A stretch of 64,000 nucleotides of DNA from the NCBI GenBank assembly GCA_030388725.1, contig CP128857.1, forward strand, positions 2,046,001-2,110,000, in the 5' to 3' direction. Below the pieces are notes generated by a model. That model had not been told where the DNA came from and made no database searches. It was given only the letters and a program-made list of their open reading frames with translations. Below are positions 1 through 7,891 of this stretch, piece after piece. Position 1 is the first letter of the stretch; each line of letters starts with the position of its first letter. The DNA comes from Prodigiosinella aquatilis (GTDB lineage: Bacteria > Pseudomonadota > Gammaproteobacteria > Enterobacterales > Enterobacteriaceae). A program made the translations under genes and the position numbers.

Positions 1-731
1 GGGCAAGATCTGGACTGCGCGCTTTACGGTTGATCAGCCAGCCGCGACGGCATGGTTTCATCCCCACACGCATGGTGTCACCGGGCGTCAGGTGGCGATG
101 GGATTGGGCGGTTTGATCTTGATTCAGGATCGCGAAAGCCGCGGGCTTGCTCTGCCTTCTCAGTGGGGAGTGGATGACATCCCTTTGATTCTGCAAGACA
201 AAAAGTTGAATGAAAAGGGGCAGATCGACTACCATCTGGACGAAATGTCCGCAGCGGTGGGTTGGTTTGGCGATCTGATGCTGACCAACGGCATGCGTTA
301 CCCACAGCATGCGGCACCACGCGGATGGTTGCGGTTGCGTCTGCTCAATGGTTGTAACGCCCGCTCATTGATGCTGGCAACCAGCGACGGTCGGCCACTG
401 TATGTGATCGGCAGTGATGGCGGTCTGCTGGCGGAGCCAGTGAAAGTGACGTCACTGCCGATTATGAAGTCTGGTCCGTTTCCGCAGTAGGTGACATGAT
501 GCTGCATCCTTTCCATATTCATGGCACCCAGTTCCGTATTCTGTCCGAAAACGGCCAGACACCAGCAGAGCATCGCCGTGGCTGGAAGGACACGGTACGG
601 GTGGAGGGGGCGTCAGCCAGGTGCTGGTGAAGTTCGATCACCCCGCCCCCAAAGAACGGGCGTTCATGGCGCACTGTCATCTGTTGGAACATGAAGACAC
701 CGGCATGATGACGTCGTTCACGGTAGCGTGA
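1..731 (+). pseudogene. cueO: Decayed multicopper oxidase CueO (internal deletion plus frameshift)
   Basis: CueO oxidises periplasmic Cu(I) and confers copper tolerance. The 5' end lies outside the window. Positions 1-469 read in one frame through a clear CueO cupredoxin region ([35 protein letters not shown]), ending near LPIMK. At about 470 the sequence jumps to the C-terminal domain in another frame ([20 protein letters not shown]). Roughly 190 residues, including the Met-rich segment, are therefore missing. A second frameshift at about 605-612 is needed to reach the last copper motif [13 protein letters not shown] and the stop at 729-731. The type 1/trinuclear copper histidines HPFHIHG and HCHLLEH remain but are out of frame. 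The gene cannot make a working oxidase. The loss matters because a bufferin copper-peptide operon lies 4 kb downstream. Confidence 0.88.
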
Positions 732-763
732 CGTCGCGCATCGTACCGGTGTCTGGAAGCAGT

Positions 764-1354
764 CTAATCCCGCCGGGCGATCAGCTGTACCACGCTGGCA
801 TGCCCGGTATGCGCGATCCCTTCATGGATTTCACGCTCCAGTTTCTGTAAATGCGCAAACCGTAATCCCGGTAATTCCTGACGCAGGATTTCCGGGGTCA
901 TCAGCCAGGTAATATCGGAAGGACCGCCGGTTTTAAACTTCAGTTGCTCCGGCGTATAGGCTTCAAGCAGGAACACGCCACTGCTCTGCAATCCGCTGGC
1001 GCAGTTTCCATGTACCTGATGGCGCAATGTCGGCGGAAGATGGGCAAAAATCGCGACAATGCCCCCCCATTGCTGCCTGCCGATATCATAAGTCGCGAGA
1101 TCGGCATGTATCCACTGGATCTTTAGACCATTGGCTTCAGCCCGTTTTTTGCCTTTGGCCAGACCGACGTCGGAAGCGTCCACCGCCGTGACATCAAATC
1201 CCTGGCTTGCCAGCCAGACCGCATTGCGTCCTTCGCCTTCAGCAATACAGAGAATGCGGCTACCTGGAGTAAAGTGATGACTACTTTCTTTCAAAAAATC
1301 ATTGGGTTCAGTGCCATAAACAAATTGCTCGTTGGCATATTTTTCATTCCACAT
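764..1354 (-). CDS. Class I SAM-dependent methyltransferase (TehB-like)
   Basis: A 196-residue Rossmann methyltransferase. The SAM-binding motif I is around residues 33-45 (ILCIAEGEGRNAVWLA) and is followed by the acidic loop VTAVDAS that binds the ribose. The later segment SSGVFLLEAYTP matches post-motif sequence in the TehB/YafE-like group. The substrate cannot be inferred. It starts at ATG 1352-1354, 75 bp downstream of the HxlR regulator gene on the same strand, so co-transcription is possible. The stop lies 32 bp from the end of the cueO remnant on the opposite strand. Length is normal for the family. Confidence 0.8.
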   Translation of the reverse strand: MWNEKYANEQFVYGTEPNDFLKESSHHFTPGSRILCIAEGEGRNAVWLASQGFDVTAVDASDVGLAKGKKRAEANGLKIQWIHADLATYDIGRQQWGGIVAIFAHLPPTLRHQVHGNCASGLQSSGVFLLEAYTPEQLKFKTGGPSDITWLMTPEILRQELPGLRFAHLQKLEREIHEGIAHTGHASVVQLIARRD

Positions 1355-1429
1355 TGAAGCGCTCCATAACAGTAAAACCCACGGTGTTGTGATGATGATG
1401 CCAGCGTGTATGAGACGCGGAATGGCCCA

Positions 1430-1816
1430 TCATGATGTTGTCTCTTGTTCAAATTGTTTCTGATCAAACGCCTGTCTGGCAAGCTCGACTTGTGGCAGAT
1501 ATTTCACTGTCCAGAGACAAAGTGCCTGAAAAGGTTCTTTAAGCGTATGGCCGAGTGGTGTTATTCGATACTCCACCGCGACCGGCGAAGCGGTTATCAC
1601 GCGGCGTTCCACGATACCGTTGCGTTCCAGACGCCGCAGGCATTGTGTCAATGCTTTCTGAGTAATGCCCTCCAGGCGGCGTTTGATTTCATTAAAGCGC
1701 AGTGGATTTTCACACAATACATTCAGTACCAGCACTGACCATTTATCGGCGATCTGATCAAGTAGAAAGCGGTTGTGGCAGGCGTTATGCTGTTGTGAGT
1801 TAGTGGGGGACGGCAT
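1430..1816 (-). CDS. HxlR-family winged-helix transcriptional regulator
   Basis: A 128-residue HxlR/MarR-like winged-helix protein. The typical segment DKWSVLVLNVLCENPLRFNEIKRRLEGITQKALTQ is present, with the recognition helix near ITQKALTQCLRRLERNG. The family senses electrophiles, quinones or aldehydes and usually controls an adjacent oxidoreductase. The start ATG (1814-1816) is preceded by AGAGGA. It is divergent from the Old Yellow Enzyme gene with a 100-bp shared control region (1817-1916), which is the usual layout for an HxlR regulator and its target. I see no perfect palindrome there. Regulation of the neighbour is inferred from layout only. Confidence 0.88.
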   Translation of the reverse strand: MPSPTNSQQHNACHNRFLLDQIADKWSVLVLNVLCENPLRFNEIKRRLEGITQKALTQCLRRLERNGIVERRVITASPVAVEYRITPLGHTLKEPFQALCLWTVKYLPQVELARQAFDQKQFEQETTS

Positions 1817-1916
1817 TTAAGTTTCCTCTAGGCTACCTGGTAACTTTAGAGTGCCTGATTGACACTAGGTTTACAATGTATACCATCGTGGTGACAAATT
1901 AAAGGAGCTAAATCAG

Positions 1917-3038
1917 ATGACTATACCTAATATCGATGTCCTGTTTCGTCCGTTTAAACTGAAATCGCTGGAATTAAAAAACCGTATTGTCATGGCACCG
2001 ATGACCCGTACATTTTCACCGAATGGTGTACCGGGAGACAATGTGGCCGCCTATTATCGCCGACGTGCAGAGGGTGAGGTCGGTCTGATTCTGTCTGAAG
2101 GCACGGTTATTGACCGTCCCGGCGCACGTAACCATCCCAACATTCCTTTTTTTCATGGTGAGGCGGCACTGAAGGGTTGGCAGAAAGTGATTGATGAAGT
2201 CCATGCAGCTGGTGGCAAAATGGGGCCGCAGATTTGGCATGTGGGATCGGTTAAAGCGCCGGGAACGGAGTGGGAACCACAATCCGGGATTGAAAGTCCT
2301 TCTGGTCTGGTGGCACCGGATGTGTCGCGCGGTCAGGCCATGAGTGAAGAAGACATCGCCGATACCATCGCGGCTTATGCCCAGGCGGCGGCAGATACCG
2401 TCCGGCTTGGTTTTGATACCCTGGAAATACATGCGGCACATGGTTACCTGATCGATCAGTTTTTTTGGGGGAAAACCAACCTGCGTACGGATGAATACGG
2501 TGGCGCTACGCTGAAGCAGCGCTCCCGCTTTGCCGCCGAAGTGATAAAGGGCATGCGTCAGGCGGTTGGACCGGACTTCCCGATCCTGTTGCGCGTCAGT
2601 CAGTGGAAACAGCAGGATTACAGTGTACGTCTGGCCAATACACCGCTGGAGCTGGCCGACTGGCTCACTCCGCTGGTGGATGCCGGTGTGGATATTCTGC
2701 ACTGTTCGCAGCGTCGCTTCTGGGAAGCAGAATTCCCTGAAGTGGATGGCGAAAATGGCTTGAACTTTGCTGGTTGGGCGAAAAAAGTGACCGGCGCTGC
2801 CACGATCAGTGTGGGTTCGGTGGGGCTGTCGGATGAGTTCATGACGGCGTTTAGCGGAAAAAGCTCAACGCCGGCGCAATTGGACAATCTGCTGACACGG
2901 ATGGCGCGTGACGAGTTTGATTTAATCGCGATTGGCCGTGCATTGATAACCGATCCGAATTGGGTGGTAAAAGTGCGTCAGCATGACACTGAGCATCTGC
3001 AAGGGTTTGAGCCTGCTTCACTGGGCGAGTTGGTCTGA
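1917..3038 (+). CDS. Old Yellow Enzyme-family NADH:flavin oxidoreductase
   Basis: A 373-residue TIM-barrel FMN enzyme of the OYE family, which reduces activated C=C bonds of enones, quinones or nitro compounds with NAD(P)H. The N-terminal FRPFKLKSLELKNRIVMAPMTRTF contains the FMN-contacting segment. The substrate-anion-binding and FMN region appears as EIHAAHGYLIDQFF, with HAAH and then the conserved LRTDEYGG. The C-terminal AIGRALITDPNWV is the FMN phosphate-binding end. An RBS AAAGGAG precedes the ATG by 9 bp. It is probably controlled by the divergent HxlR regulator, and a 10-bp perfect hairpin lies 29 bp after the stop. Detoxification of reactive carbonyls or quinones is the likely role; the exact substrate is unknown. 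Confidence 0.88.
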   Translation: MTIPNIDVLFRPFKLKSLELKNRIVMAPMTRTFSPNGVPGDNVAAYYRRRAEGEVGLILSEGTVIDRPGARNHPNIPFFHGEAALKGWQKVIDEVHAAGGKMGPQIWHVGSVKAPGTEWEPQSGIESPSGLVAPDVSRGQAMSEEDIADTIAAYAQAAADTVRLGFDTLEIHAAHGYLIDQFFWGKTNLRTDEYGGATLKQRSRFAAEVIKGMRQAVGPDFPILLRVSQWKQQDYSVRLANTPLELADWLTPLVDAGVDILHCSQRRFWEAEFPEVDGENGLNFAGWAKKVTGAATISVGSVGLSDEFMTAFSGKSSTPAQLDNLLTRMARDEFDLIAIGRALITDPNWVVKVRQHDTEHLQGFEPASLGELV

Positions 3039-3066
3039 GGTTTTAATTAACCACATTGTTTCACGC

Positions 3067-3090
3067 CGTGATGTCGGTATCGACATCACG
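3067..3090 (+). terminator. 10-bp perfect hairpin after the OYE gene
   Basis: CGTGATGTCG (3067-3076) and CGACATCACG (3081-3090) form a perfect 10-bp stem with a GTAT loop 29 bp after the OYE stop. No U-run follows, so it may be a weak or Rho-assisted terminator. Confidence 0.5.
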
Positions 3091-3101
3091 GACTATTCAT
3101 C

Positions 3102-3147
3102 AACGCCAGCATTATTTCTGCACTGTCGCGGGAATAATGCTGGCGTT
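3102..3147. repeat. 15-bp perfect inverted repeat between convergent genes
   Basis: AACGCCAGCATTATT (3102-3116) is perfectly complementary to 3133-3147 with a 16-base loop. It lies between the OYE gene and the convergent carboxymuconolactone-decarboxylase-like gene, so it may act as a bidirectional terminator. The arms are longer than a usual terminator and no T-run is present. Confidence 0.55.
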
Positions 3148-3159
3148 ATTGTGTCGGCC

Positions 3160-3513
3160 TCAGGAGGGATCGCCTCCCGCACGCGGATAACAGGATTTTG
3201 CGCTATCAGCCTGCTCAAAGGCATCCAGAGCAATAGGAAGCGATTCAATAACCGTATTACCTACTGCGGGCAGGCCAATCAGTATAGCGCCGATAATCTC
3301 CTCACGTGTGGCTCCCGCCGCTTTGGCGCAATCAACATGAAACGGAATGCCGGATGTCATCCGGGTTGCGGCCAGTACCGAAAGATAGGCAAGCGTTTGT
3401 GTTTTGCTGTCGAGCGCACTGGTGTCGCCGAGTTCGTGGACAGTTTTCATCCAGATTTTGGCATAGCCGGGAGCTTCAGTCAGAAAGTTTTGAAACGCAG
3501 TTGAGATTTTCAT
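3160..3513 (-). CDS. Carboxymuconolactone decarboxylase-family protein lacking the CxxC pair
   Basis: A 117-residue all-helical protein of the CMD/AhpD superfamily. The family pattern is visible in LDSKTQTLAYLSVLAATRM followed by GIPFHVDCAKAAGATREEIIGAIL. AhpD-type members have a redox Cys-x2-Cys just before the conserved His; here that stretch reads TSGIPFH, so both cysteines are missing and only a downstream Cys (HVDC) remains. Peroxidase activity is therefore unlikely. The start ATG is at 3511-3513. The C-terminal tail SCYPRAGGDPS looks unconserved and may result from read-through of an older stop. The function is unknown. Confidence 0.75.
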   Translation of the reverse strand: MKISTAFQNFLTEAPGYAKIWMKTVHELGDTSALDSKTQTLAYLSVLAATRMTSGIPFHVDCAKAAGATREEIIGAILIGLPAVGNTVIESLPIALDAFEQADSAKSCYPRAGGDPS

Positions 3514-3681
3514 AATGTCCCCGCATAGACGATCCTGTTGGACGATGATATGTACTCTCTGGTATTAGCATAGCCTACTTTAGTGCATCCTTTAGTGCTG
3601 TATTGCGCATCGGAAATACGTCATCATGGTGCCGAACCCGCTGCCAGATGAGCGATATAAAATACGGGGAAGAGAGTAGCT

Positions 3682-4311
3682 ATGACAGACGTTCCGGCGA
3701 ATCCGCAACGTGGCTCAAATGATGATGCCGCGTCACACTTTATGGATCGCGAATTTTTAGAAAACCTGCGGCTTCAAATGCTGAGATTTGCCACATTACA
3801 GCTTTCTGAACACCATCAGGCTGAGGATGCCGTGCAGGAAGCGCTGGTTGGCGCATTAAAGAACGCCGCTTCTTTTGGTGGCCGTGCCGCGTTGAAAACC
3901 TGGGTGTTTGCCATTTTGAAAAACAAGATTGCAGATATTTTGCGGCAGAAGCAGCGCACGACGGAAGCCAGTAGTTTGTTACATGAAGAGGATGAAAGTC
4001 AGGATTTCGCCGCGCTCTTTGACGAGCGAGAACATTGGCCCGCCGATGAACGCCCCGGAAAATGGGAAACCCCGGAAGAGTCAGTGCGGGAAGCCGCATT
4101 CTGGCGCGTTTTCGAAGCCTGTCTGGAGAATTTACCTGGTAAACAGGCGCGGGTGTTTATGATGCGTGAATTTATTGAACTGGATAGCCATGAAATTTGT
4201 ACGGCGGTCAACATCTCCGTCAGCAATTTAAATATTATGCTATACCGCGCTCGCATGCGTTTACGTCTGTGTCTGGATGCAAACTGGTTCATGGAGAAAT
4301 CGTCATGTTGA
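3682..4311 (+). CDS. ECF-type sigma-70 factor linked to the bufferin operon
   Basis: A 209-residue extracytoplasmic-function sigma factor. Region 2 is at about residues 30-95 (HHQAEDAVQEALVGALKN, then ALKTWVFAILKNKIADILRQ), and region 4 at about 140-195 (LENLPGKQARVFMMREFIELDSHEIC, then SVSNLNIMLYRARMRLR). The interdomain linker is long and acidic. The downstream anti-sigma gene starts inside its stop codon (ATG at 4305 within TCATGTTGA), so the two are translationally coupled. The convergent neighbour operon encodes bufferin genes. In Cupriavidus (gig genes) and Caulobacter, ECF sigma factors control bufferin operons, so control of 4554-7106 is the best guess. An [14 protein letters not shown] precedes the ATG. 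Confidence 0.88.
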   Translation: MTDVPANPQRGSNDDAASHFMDREFLENLRLQMLRFATLQLSEHHQAEDAVQEALVGALKNAASFGGRAALKTWVFAILKNKIADILRQKQRTTEASSLLHEEDESQDFAALFDEREHWPADERPGKWETPEESVREAAFWRVFEACLENLPGKQARVFMMREFIELDSHEICTAVNISVSNLNIMLYRARMRLRLCLDANWFMEKSSC

Positions 4312-4508
4312 CTTGTCGCCAGGCTACTCGCCTGTTATCCGAGGCGCAGGATCGTCCGCTGGCTTTAAAAGAGAAAGCAGCGCTCAGATTACACTTGATG
4401 CTCTGTACCGGCTGCCGTAACTTTAATCGGCAAATCTTCACTATCCGGCAGATATCGCAGGCTTATGCCAAAAGGAAAGGGGACGATTCCGACGATAACG
4501 GGCAATGA
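4305..4508 (+). CDS. Small zinc-finger anti-sigma factor (zf-HC2 type)
   Basis: A 67-residue protein, MLTCRQATRLLSEAQDRPL onwards. It carries a compact zf-HC2-like pattern: an early CRQATRLLSEAQDR helix and the motif HLMLCTGC (His-x3-Cys-x2-Cys), typical of ZAS-domain anti-sigma factors. No membrane segment is visible, so it is cytosolic. I chose the start at 4305 because it overlaps the sigma stop by 7 bp and places the motif at the usual distance; longer in-frame starts would lie inside the sigma gene. It presumably sequesters the upstream ECF sigma until metal or thiol chemistry at the Cys/His site releases it. The signal is not known from sequence. Confidence 0.85.
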   Translation: MLTCRQATRLLSEAQDRPLALKEKAALRLHLMLCTGCRNFNRQIFTIRQISQAYAKRKGDDSDDNGQ

Positions 4509-4514
4509 TGAATG

Positions 4515-4551
4515 ACCGCCCGCCTTCTCTTGATGAGAACGCGGGCGGTTT
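4515..4551. terminator. Bidirectional terminator between anti-sigma and doxX
   Basis: ACCGCCCGC (4515-4523) pairs with GCGGGCGGT (4541-4549), and the inner arms TTCTC/GAGAA extend the stem after one C-C mismatch. It separates the convergent sigma/anti-sigma and bufferin operons. Confidence 0.85.
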
Positions 4552-4553
4552 GT

Positions 4554-5069
4554 TCAGCCATAGCGTCGAATAAGCCAGTGGTCGATGGAGAGCCGTCCCG
4601 GGCCTTTAGCCATCAAAAACAGTAATGCCACGGCCCAGACGCCGTGGGTTGGATAGGCGTCAGGATAGACAAAGATTTCTATTGTCAGGGTCATAATCAA
4701 TAACCCGAATGCTGAAAACCGAGTGGCAAGACCGATTAACAACAATACCGACAGCACATGCTCGGCACTGGCCGCAATCAGGGCGGCTAACTCCGGGGGA
4801 ATCAACGGCAGACGATACTCTTCTTTAAATAGATACAAGGCGGCGTCATTCAGATGAGGCCAGCCGATGTGAATATTCCCCGCAACAAGATCAATTGCCA
4901 GACCGGAAATCTTGGTCTGTCCCGAGCGCCAAAAAATGGCGGCAATGGAAAACCGGGCCAGTAAGGTAATCAGGCTATCCGGAATCAGACTAAAACCGGC
5001 GATAACCCGTGAACATAACCCGAACCGTGAAACGTTGGCGGGTTTGGAACGCAGAGCGGTGATGGCCAT
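4554..5069 (-). CDS. DoxX-family membrane protein of the bufferin operon
   Basis: A 171-residue integral membrane protein of the DoxX superfamily with four likely transmembrane helices (around residues 30-48, 90-115, 120-137 and 145-155). The first helix contains LLARFSIAAIFWRSGQTKI, which is diagnostic of DoxX. It is the last gene of the bufA-bufB-bufC-doxX operon and starts 11 bp after bufC. The same order is seen for gigPABT in Cupriavidus metallidurans, where gigT is a DoxX protein. A role in membrane redox or export linked to the copper-binding peptide is inferred from context only. A terminator lies just past its stop. Confidence 0.88.
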   Translation of the reverse strand: MAITALRSKPANVSRFGLCSRVIAGFSLIPDSLITLLARFSIAAIFWRSGQTKISGLAIDLVAGNIHIGWPHLNDAALYLFKEEYRLPLIPPELAALIAASAEHVLSVLLLIGLATRFSAFGLLIMTLTIEIFVYPDAYPTHGVWAVALLFLMAKGPGRLSIDHWLIRRYG

Positions 5070-5080
5070 GGGAATGCTCC

Positions 5081-5839
5081 TTATGGATGCAACGACACCA
5101 GTGTATGGCTGCGAATTAACAGACTCAGCGTGGTAATCAGATCGAAGTCGGATATCTGCTGCTGAACCTGCGTCAGTGCCTGCCCGAGGCTGGCACCTTG
5201 TTGTAGTTGCGTGAGAAACAGCGCCGTTCCGTTATCGATAGACAGCACATTGACCTCCAGCGCGGGTCGGATGATCAATGCATGCTCGGCCTGATAAGGG
5301 TTGATGTCGGCCAGTGAGCCAGTCTCCTGATGTGCCGCCCAGATAGAGACAATGGCGTAGGGTGAAGTCAGTAATCCCAGCGAGGGATGCAGACCGACGC
5401 GCAGATCCGACAGCAATGTCGTATCGGACAGCGCGGCGACCAGATGGTCGTGTGACGACAACACGCCGTCAGCCGCGTGATAAGCCCTGACGAGAAGCAC
5501 TTCCAGCGTCGCGATATCCGCCAGATAAGGCACCGATGCCGCCGGGGGAAAATCAGCAATGAAGCGGGGCAGTGTGTCGCCATACTCCACCAGAATCGGT
5601 GAACGTGGTGGATGATGTGTGACATACAGCGTTGACATGGCGCGGAAGAAGGGCTCACCGACCAGTTGCTGAGTGACTGGAAAGGTGTCGGCCAGCGCAT
5701 CAATAAGCGAAACCATGACATTATTGCGATAGACGTCAAAACGTGCCCGGGGGCTTGACCCGTTCCAGGTGAACAGATCTGGCGGCATCGGGGCATCGGG
5801 GTCACGCAGCGCATCGTAAAACGTGTGTTGTCCGCTCAT
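5081..5839 (-). CDS. bufC: BufC/HvfC-family peptide-modification partner (DUF2063)
   Basis: A 252-residue protein of the DUF2063 family (MNIO partner BufC/HvfC/GigB). The characteristic N-terminal segment is [43 protein letters not shown], followed by [10 protein letters not shown] and [16 protein letters not shown]. The domain binds the precursor and presents it to the partner DUF692 oxidase. The ATG overlaps the bufB stop by 4 bp, indicating coupled translation of the two subunits. Length and motif order are normal, so the protein looks intact. Copper-peptide maturation is inferred from the adjacent precursor. Confidence 0.92.
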   Translation of the reverse strand: MSGQHTFYDALRDPDAPMPPDLFTWNGSSPRARFDVYRNNVMVSLIDALADTFPVTQQLVGEPFFRAMSTLYVTHHPPRSPILVEYGDTLPRFIADFPPAASVPYLADIATLEVLLVRAYHAADGVLSSHDHLVAALSDTTLLSDLRVGLHPSLGLLTSPYAIVSIWAAHQETGSLADINPYQAEHALIIRPALEVNVLSIDNGTALFLTQLQQGASLGQALTQVQQQISDFDLITTLSLLIRSHTLVSLHP

Positions 5840-6759
5840 ACCGTGCCCTCCAGAGAACCATGATGTCGGGCGGCATGGGCGTTCAATCGCTGTTCCGCCA
5901 GACGAGCTTCATGGCACAGCACCGCCAGCGAGGGAATATCATTGTCGCGCTCGATCAGGGTAGGAACCGGCCCCAGTTCAGACAGGGTAAACTCATAGAG
6001 TTGCCAGACCGCGTCGGCGATCGGCGCGCCATGACTGTCAATCAACAATGGGTCGCCGAGCGCATCCTCTTCACGGGCAAACCCGGCCAGATGTATTTCA
6101 CCAATCCATAACCCGGACAGCGCCTGAAGATAAGCGTAAGGATCGCGTCCATGATTGGTACACGTGACATAGACGTTGTTGACGTCCAGCAATAAGCCGC
6201 AACCAGTACGCTGAAGTACCTCGCGGATAAAGTCGGTCTCACTGCGATCGGAGGTGGTAAATTCAACATAGGTGGCGGGGTTTTCCAGCAACATCGGGCG
6301 ACGTAACCGGTTTTGCACCTGATCGATATGTTCGCAGACCTGACGTAGCGTCTGATGGTTGTAGGGCAGTGGTAACAAGTCATTAAGGAAAGTGCCGCCA
6401 TGACTGGACCAGGCCAAATGTTCTGAAAACGACTGGGGCTGATAGCGGTCTATCAAAGCAGCCAGTCGGTCGAGATGCGGTTCATCCAAAGGGCGCTCGC
6501 TGCCAATTGACAAGCCAACGCCGTGAATGGATAAAGGATACTGCTCCCGGATCCGGGTCAGATAGTGGTGGAACGGTCCGCCCGCCACCATATAGTTTTC
6601 GGCGTGAATTTCGAAAAAGCCCAGGTCGGGCTGCTCCTCAATAATCGCCAGAAAATGCTCGGGTTTAAGCCCGATTCCCGCCCGAAGGGGTAACGCGCTA
6701 CCCGTGGTGATAAGAGAGGCACCGCAGGCTGATGGTGCAAAAGAAACAGTCGATTTCAT
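5836..6759 (-). CDS. bufB: BufB multinuclear non-heme iron oxidase (DUF692/MNIO)
   Basis: A 307-residue DUF692 TIM-barrel enzyme. MNIOs use two or three iron atoms and O2 to modify precursor cysteines; bufferin homologues convert core Cys residues to thiooxazoles. The iron-site motifs are visible in order: [60 protein letters not shown] and LIERDNDIP. All the usual His, Glu and Asp ligands seem present. It starts 38 bp after the precursor gene bufA and overlaps bufC. The neighbours (Cys-containing precursor, BufC partner, DoxX, ECF sigma) identify it as a class 1 bufferin synthase rather than a methanobactin or TglH type. Confidence 0.94.
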   Translation of the reverse strand: MKSTVSFAPSACGASLITTGSALPLRAGIGLKPEHFLAIIEEQPDLGFFEIHAENYMVAGGPFHHYLTRIREQYPLSIHGVGLSIGSERPLDEPHLDRLAALIDRYQPQSFSEHLAWSSHGGTFLNDLLPLPYNHQTLRQVCEHIDQVQNRLRRPMLLENPATYVEFTTSDRSETDFIREVLQRTGCGLLLDVNNVYVTCTNHGRDPYAYLQALSGLWIGEIHLAGFAREEDALGDPLLIDSHGAPIADAVWQLYEFTLSELGPVPTLIERDNDIPSLAVLCHEARLAEQRLNAHAARHHGSLEGTV

Positions 6760-6797
6760 CCTGGGTGCTCCCCGGTGTTGGCAATGTGGGTAAAAGA

Positions 6798-7106
6798 TTA
6801 AGCCTGTTTTTCTGTGAACGCTTTCAACTGACCCATACCGGTTGGTGACGTCGGGGACGCGGTGGTCACACAGGTTCCGGCCGGGACCAACTTCCAGGAG
6901 TTGCCTTGATAATCTTTCTTGGCGGTTCCCGCGCAGGTCGTGCCGGCACCGGCTTTACAATCGTTTTTACCTTTAAGGGCGACGCCAAAACACTTCTCCA
7001 TCCCCTTCATACCCGTTTTGTCGGCAGCGTGTGCAACAGAGGCGCTCATGGTCAACACGGTACCCAAAGCAAGGGCAAGTGCAGCGGCGGTCGTTTTTGT
7101 AGTCAT
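6798..7106 (-). CDS. bufA: Bufferin precursor peptide BufA (DUF2282)
   Basis: A 102-residue secreted precursor of the DUF2282 family. Residues 1-27 form a Sec signal peptide ending AHA, followed by the mature part. Four core cysteines lie at about 39, 50, 58 and 79, in [19 protein letters not shown] and PAGTCV, around the family landmark [11 protein letters not shown]. Established work on bufferins (the gold/copper-induced gig peptides) shows such cysteines are oxidatively modified by the DUF692 enzyme and chelate copper in the periplasm. It is the first gene of the operon. The start ATG (7104-7106) follows an AGGAG RBS. The C-terminal tail [18 protein letters not shown] is less conserved. 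Confidence 0.93.
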   Translation of the reverse strand: MTTKTTAAALALALGTVLTMSASVAHAADKTGMKGMEKCFGVALKGKNDCKAGAGTTCAGTAKKDYQGNSWKLVPAGTCVTTASPTSPTGMGQLKAFTEKQA

Positions 7107-7204
7107 GGTGATTCTCCTGGCTATTTATTTTTAACGCCCAAAGGGCAGGTGTATGTGGCAAAGGGAAATTGGCGATGGACCGTCAATTCTCTCTTTCACA
7201 TACA

Positions 7205-7232
7205 TAGTCGGAGTAAGGCACTGGTTTCTTAC
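7205..7232 (-). promoter_or_regulatory. Candidate ECF-sigma promoter of the bufferin operon
   Basis: On the minus strand, GTAAGA (7227-7232) and CGACTA (7205-7210) are separated by 16 bp, about 100 bp upstream of bufA. This resembles ECF promoters with a GTAA-type -35 and a CGA-type -10, such as those of bufferin operons in Caulobacter. It is a pattern match only. Confidence 0.4.
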
Positions 7233-7252
7233 ACTGCAATTGAAAAAATTTT

Positions 7253-7768
7253 TTAGCGGGGTAAATTGCGGCGGCGTTCCATAATGATGGCTACACATCG
7301 GGCGGGAGACAATGTGGCAGTATCCAGCACCAGATGGTCGCGATTCCAGGCTTCATAATGGCGAGATTCAACCTGCTCCCAGGTCGGAAGCGTCAGGCCG
7401 TCGATGGTGGAGCGCCGGGTTTCCACCCGGTGTCGATGCTCGGTTTTGTCGGAACACACGACTTCTATTTCGAGGAAGGCGACATCGGCTTTTTGGGCGA
7501 TGGCTCGATAGTCATCCCGCGTGATGCAAAGCGGGTTGACCGAATCGGCGATGACGGTACGGCCGATACGGAGGTTATCCGCCGCGACGCGATAAGCCGC
7601 CAGATATCCCGCTGGTCCCATGTCAGCGTCGGGGGCGAGGATACCGGACGAGCGGATCGCCTGTTCGATGGAGTCGATGCGCAGATAGACGGCGTTGAGG
7701 TCATAGGCCAGTTGTCGGGCAATCGTGCTTTTGCCGGTTGCGGGCAATCCTCCGAATATGATGAACAT
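7253..7768 (-). CDS. P-loop AAA-type kinase / ATP-binding protein
   Basis: A 171-residue small P-loop NTPase of the AAA_33/zeta-like kinase group. The Walker A GGLPATGKST is at residues 6-15. The segment LRIDSIEQAIRSSG is typical of small-molecule kinases that position a substrate near an early Asp, and a lid-like region ETRRSTIDGLTLPTWEQVESR follows. The substrate is not predictable. It is upstream of bufA on the same strand, but 146 bp with a candidate promoter separate them, so I do not place it firmly in the bufferin operon. The start is ATG 7766-7768. Confidence 0.8.
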   Translation of the reverse strand: MFIIFGGLPATGKSTIARQLAYDLNAVYLRIDSIEQAIRSSGILAPDADMGPAGYLAAYRVAADNLRIGRTVIADSVNPLCITRDDYRAIAQKADVAFLEIEVVCSDKTEHRHRVETRRSTIDGLTLPTWEQVESRHYEAWNRDHLVLDTATLSPARCVAIIMERRRNLPR

Positions 7769-7891
7769 AACCGCTATTCCCCATAGGTTTAGAGCAGATC
7801 TCTGGTGATTTTCACCTTATCTTCCTGACGGTGCGTTGTATCATTCCGTGAATGCGCAACAGGTCAATCCACGACATCACCGCGTGTCGGG

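Noticed and set aside
2016..2702. Long minus-strand open frame (228 codons) opposite the Old Yellow Enzyme gene
   Set aside because: It lies wholly inside a well-supported gene on the other strand and its translation has no family features.
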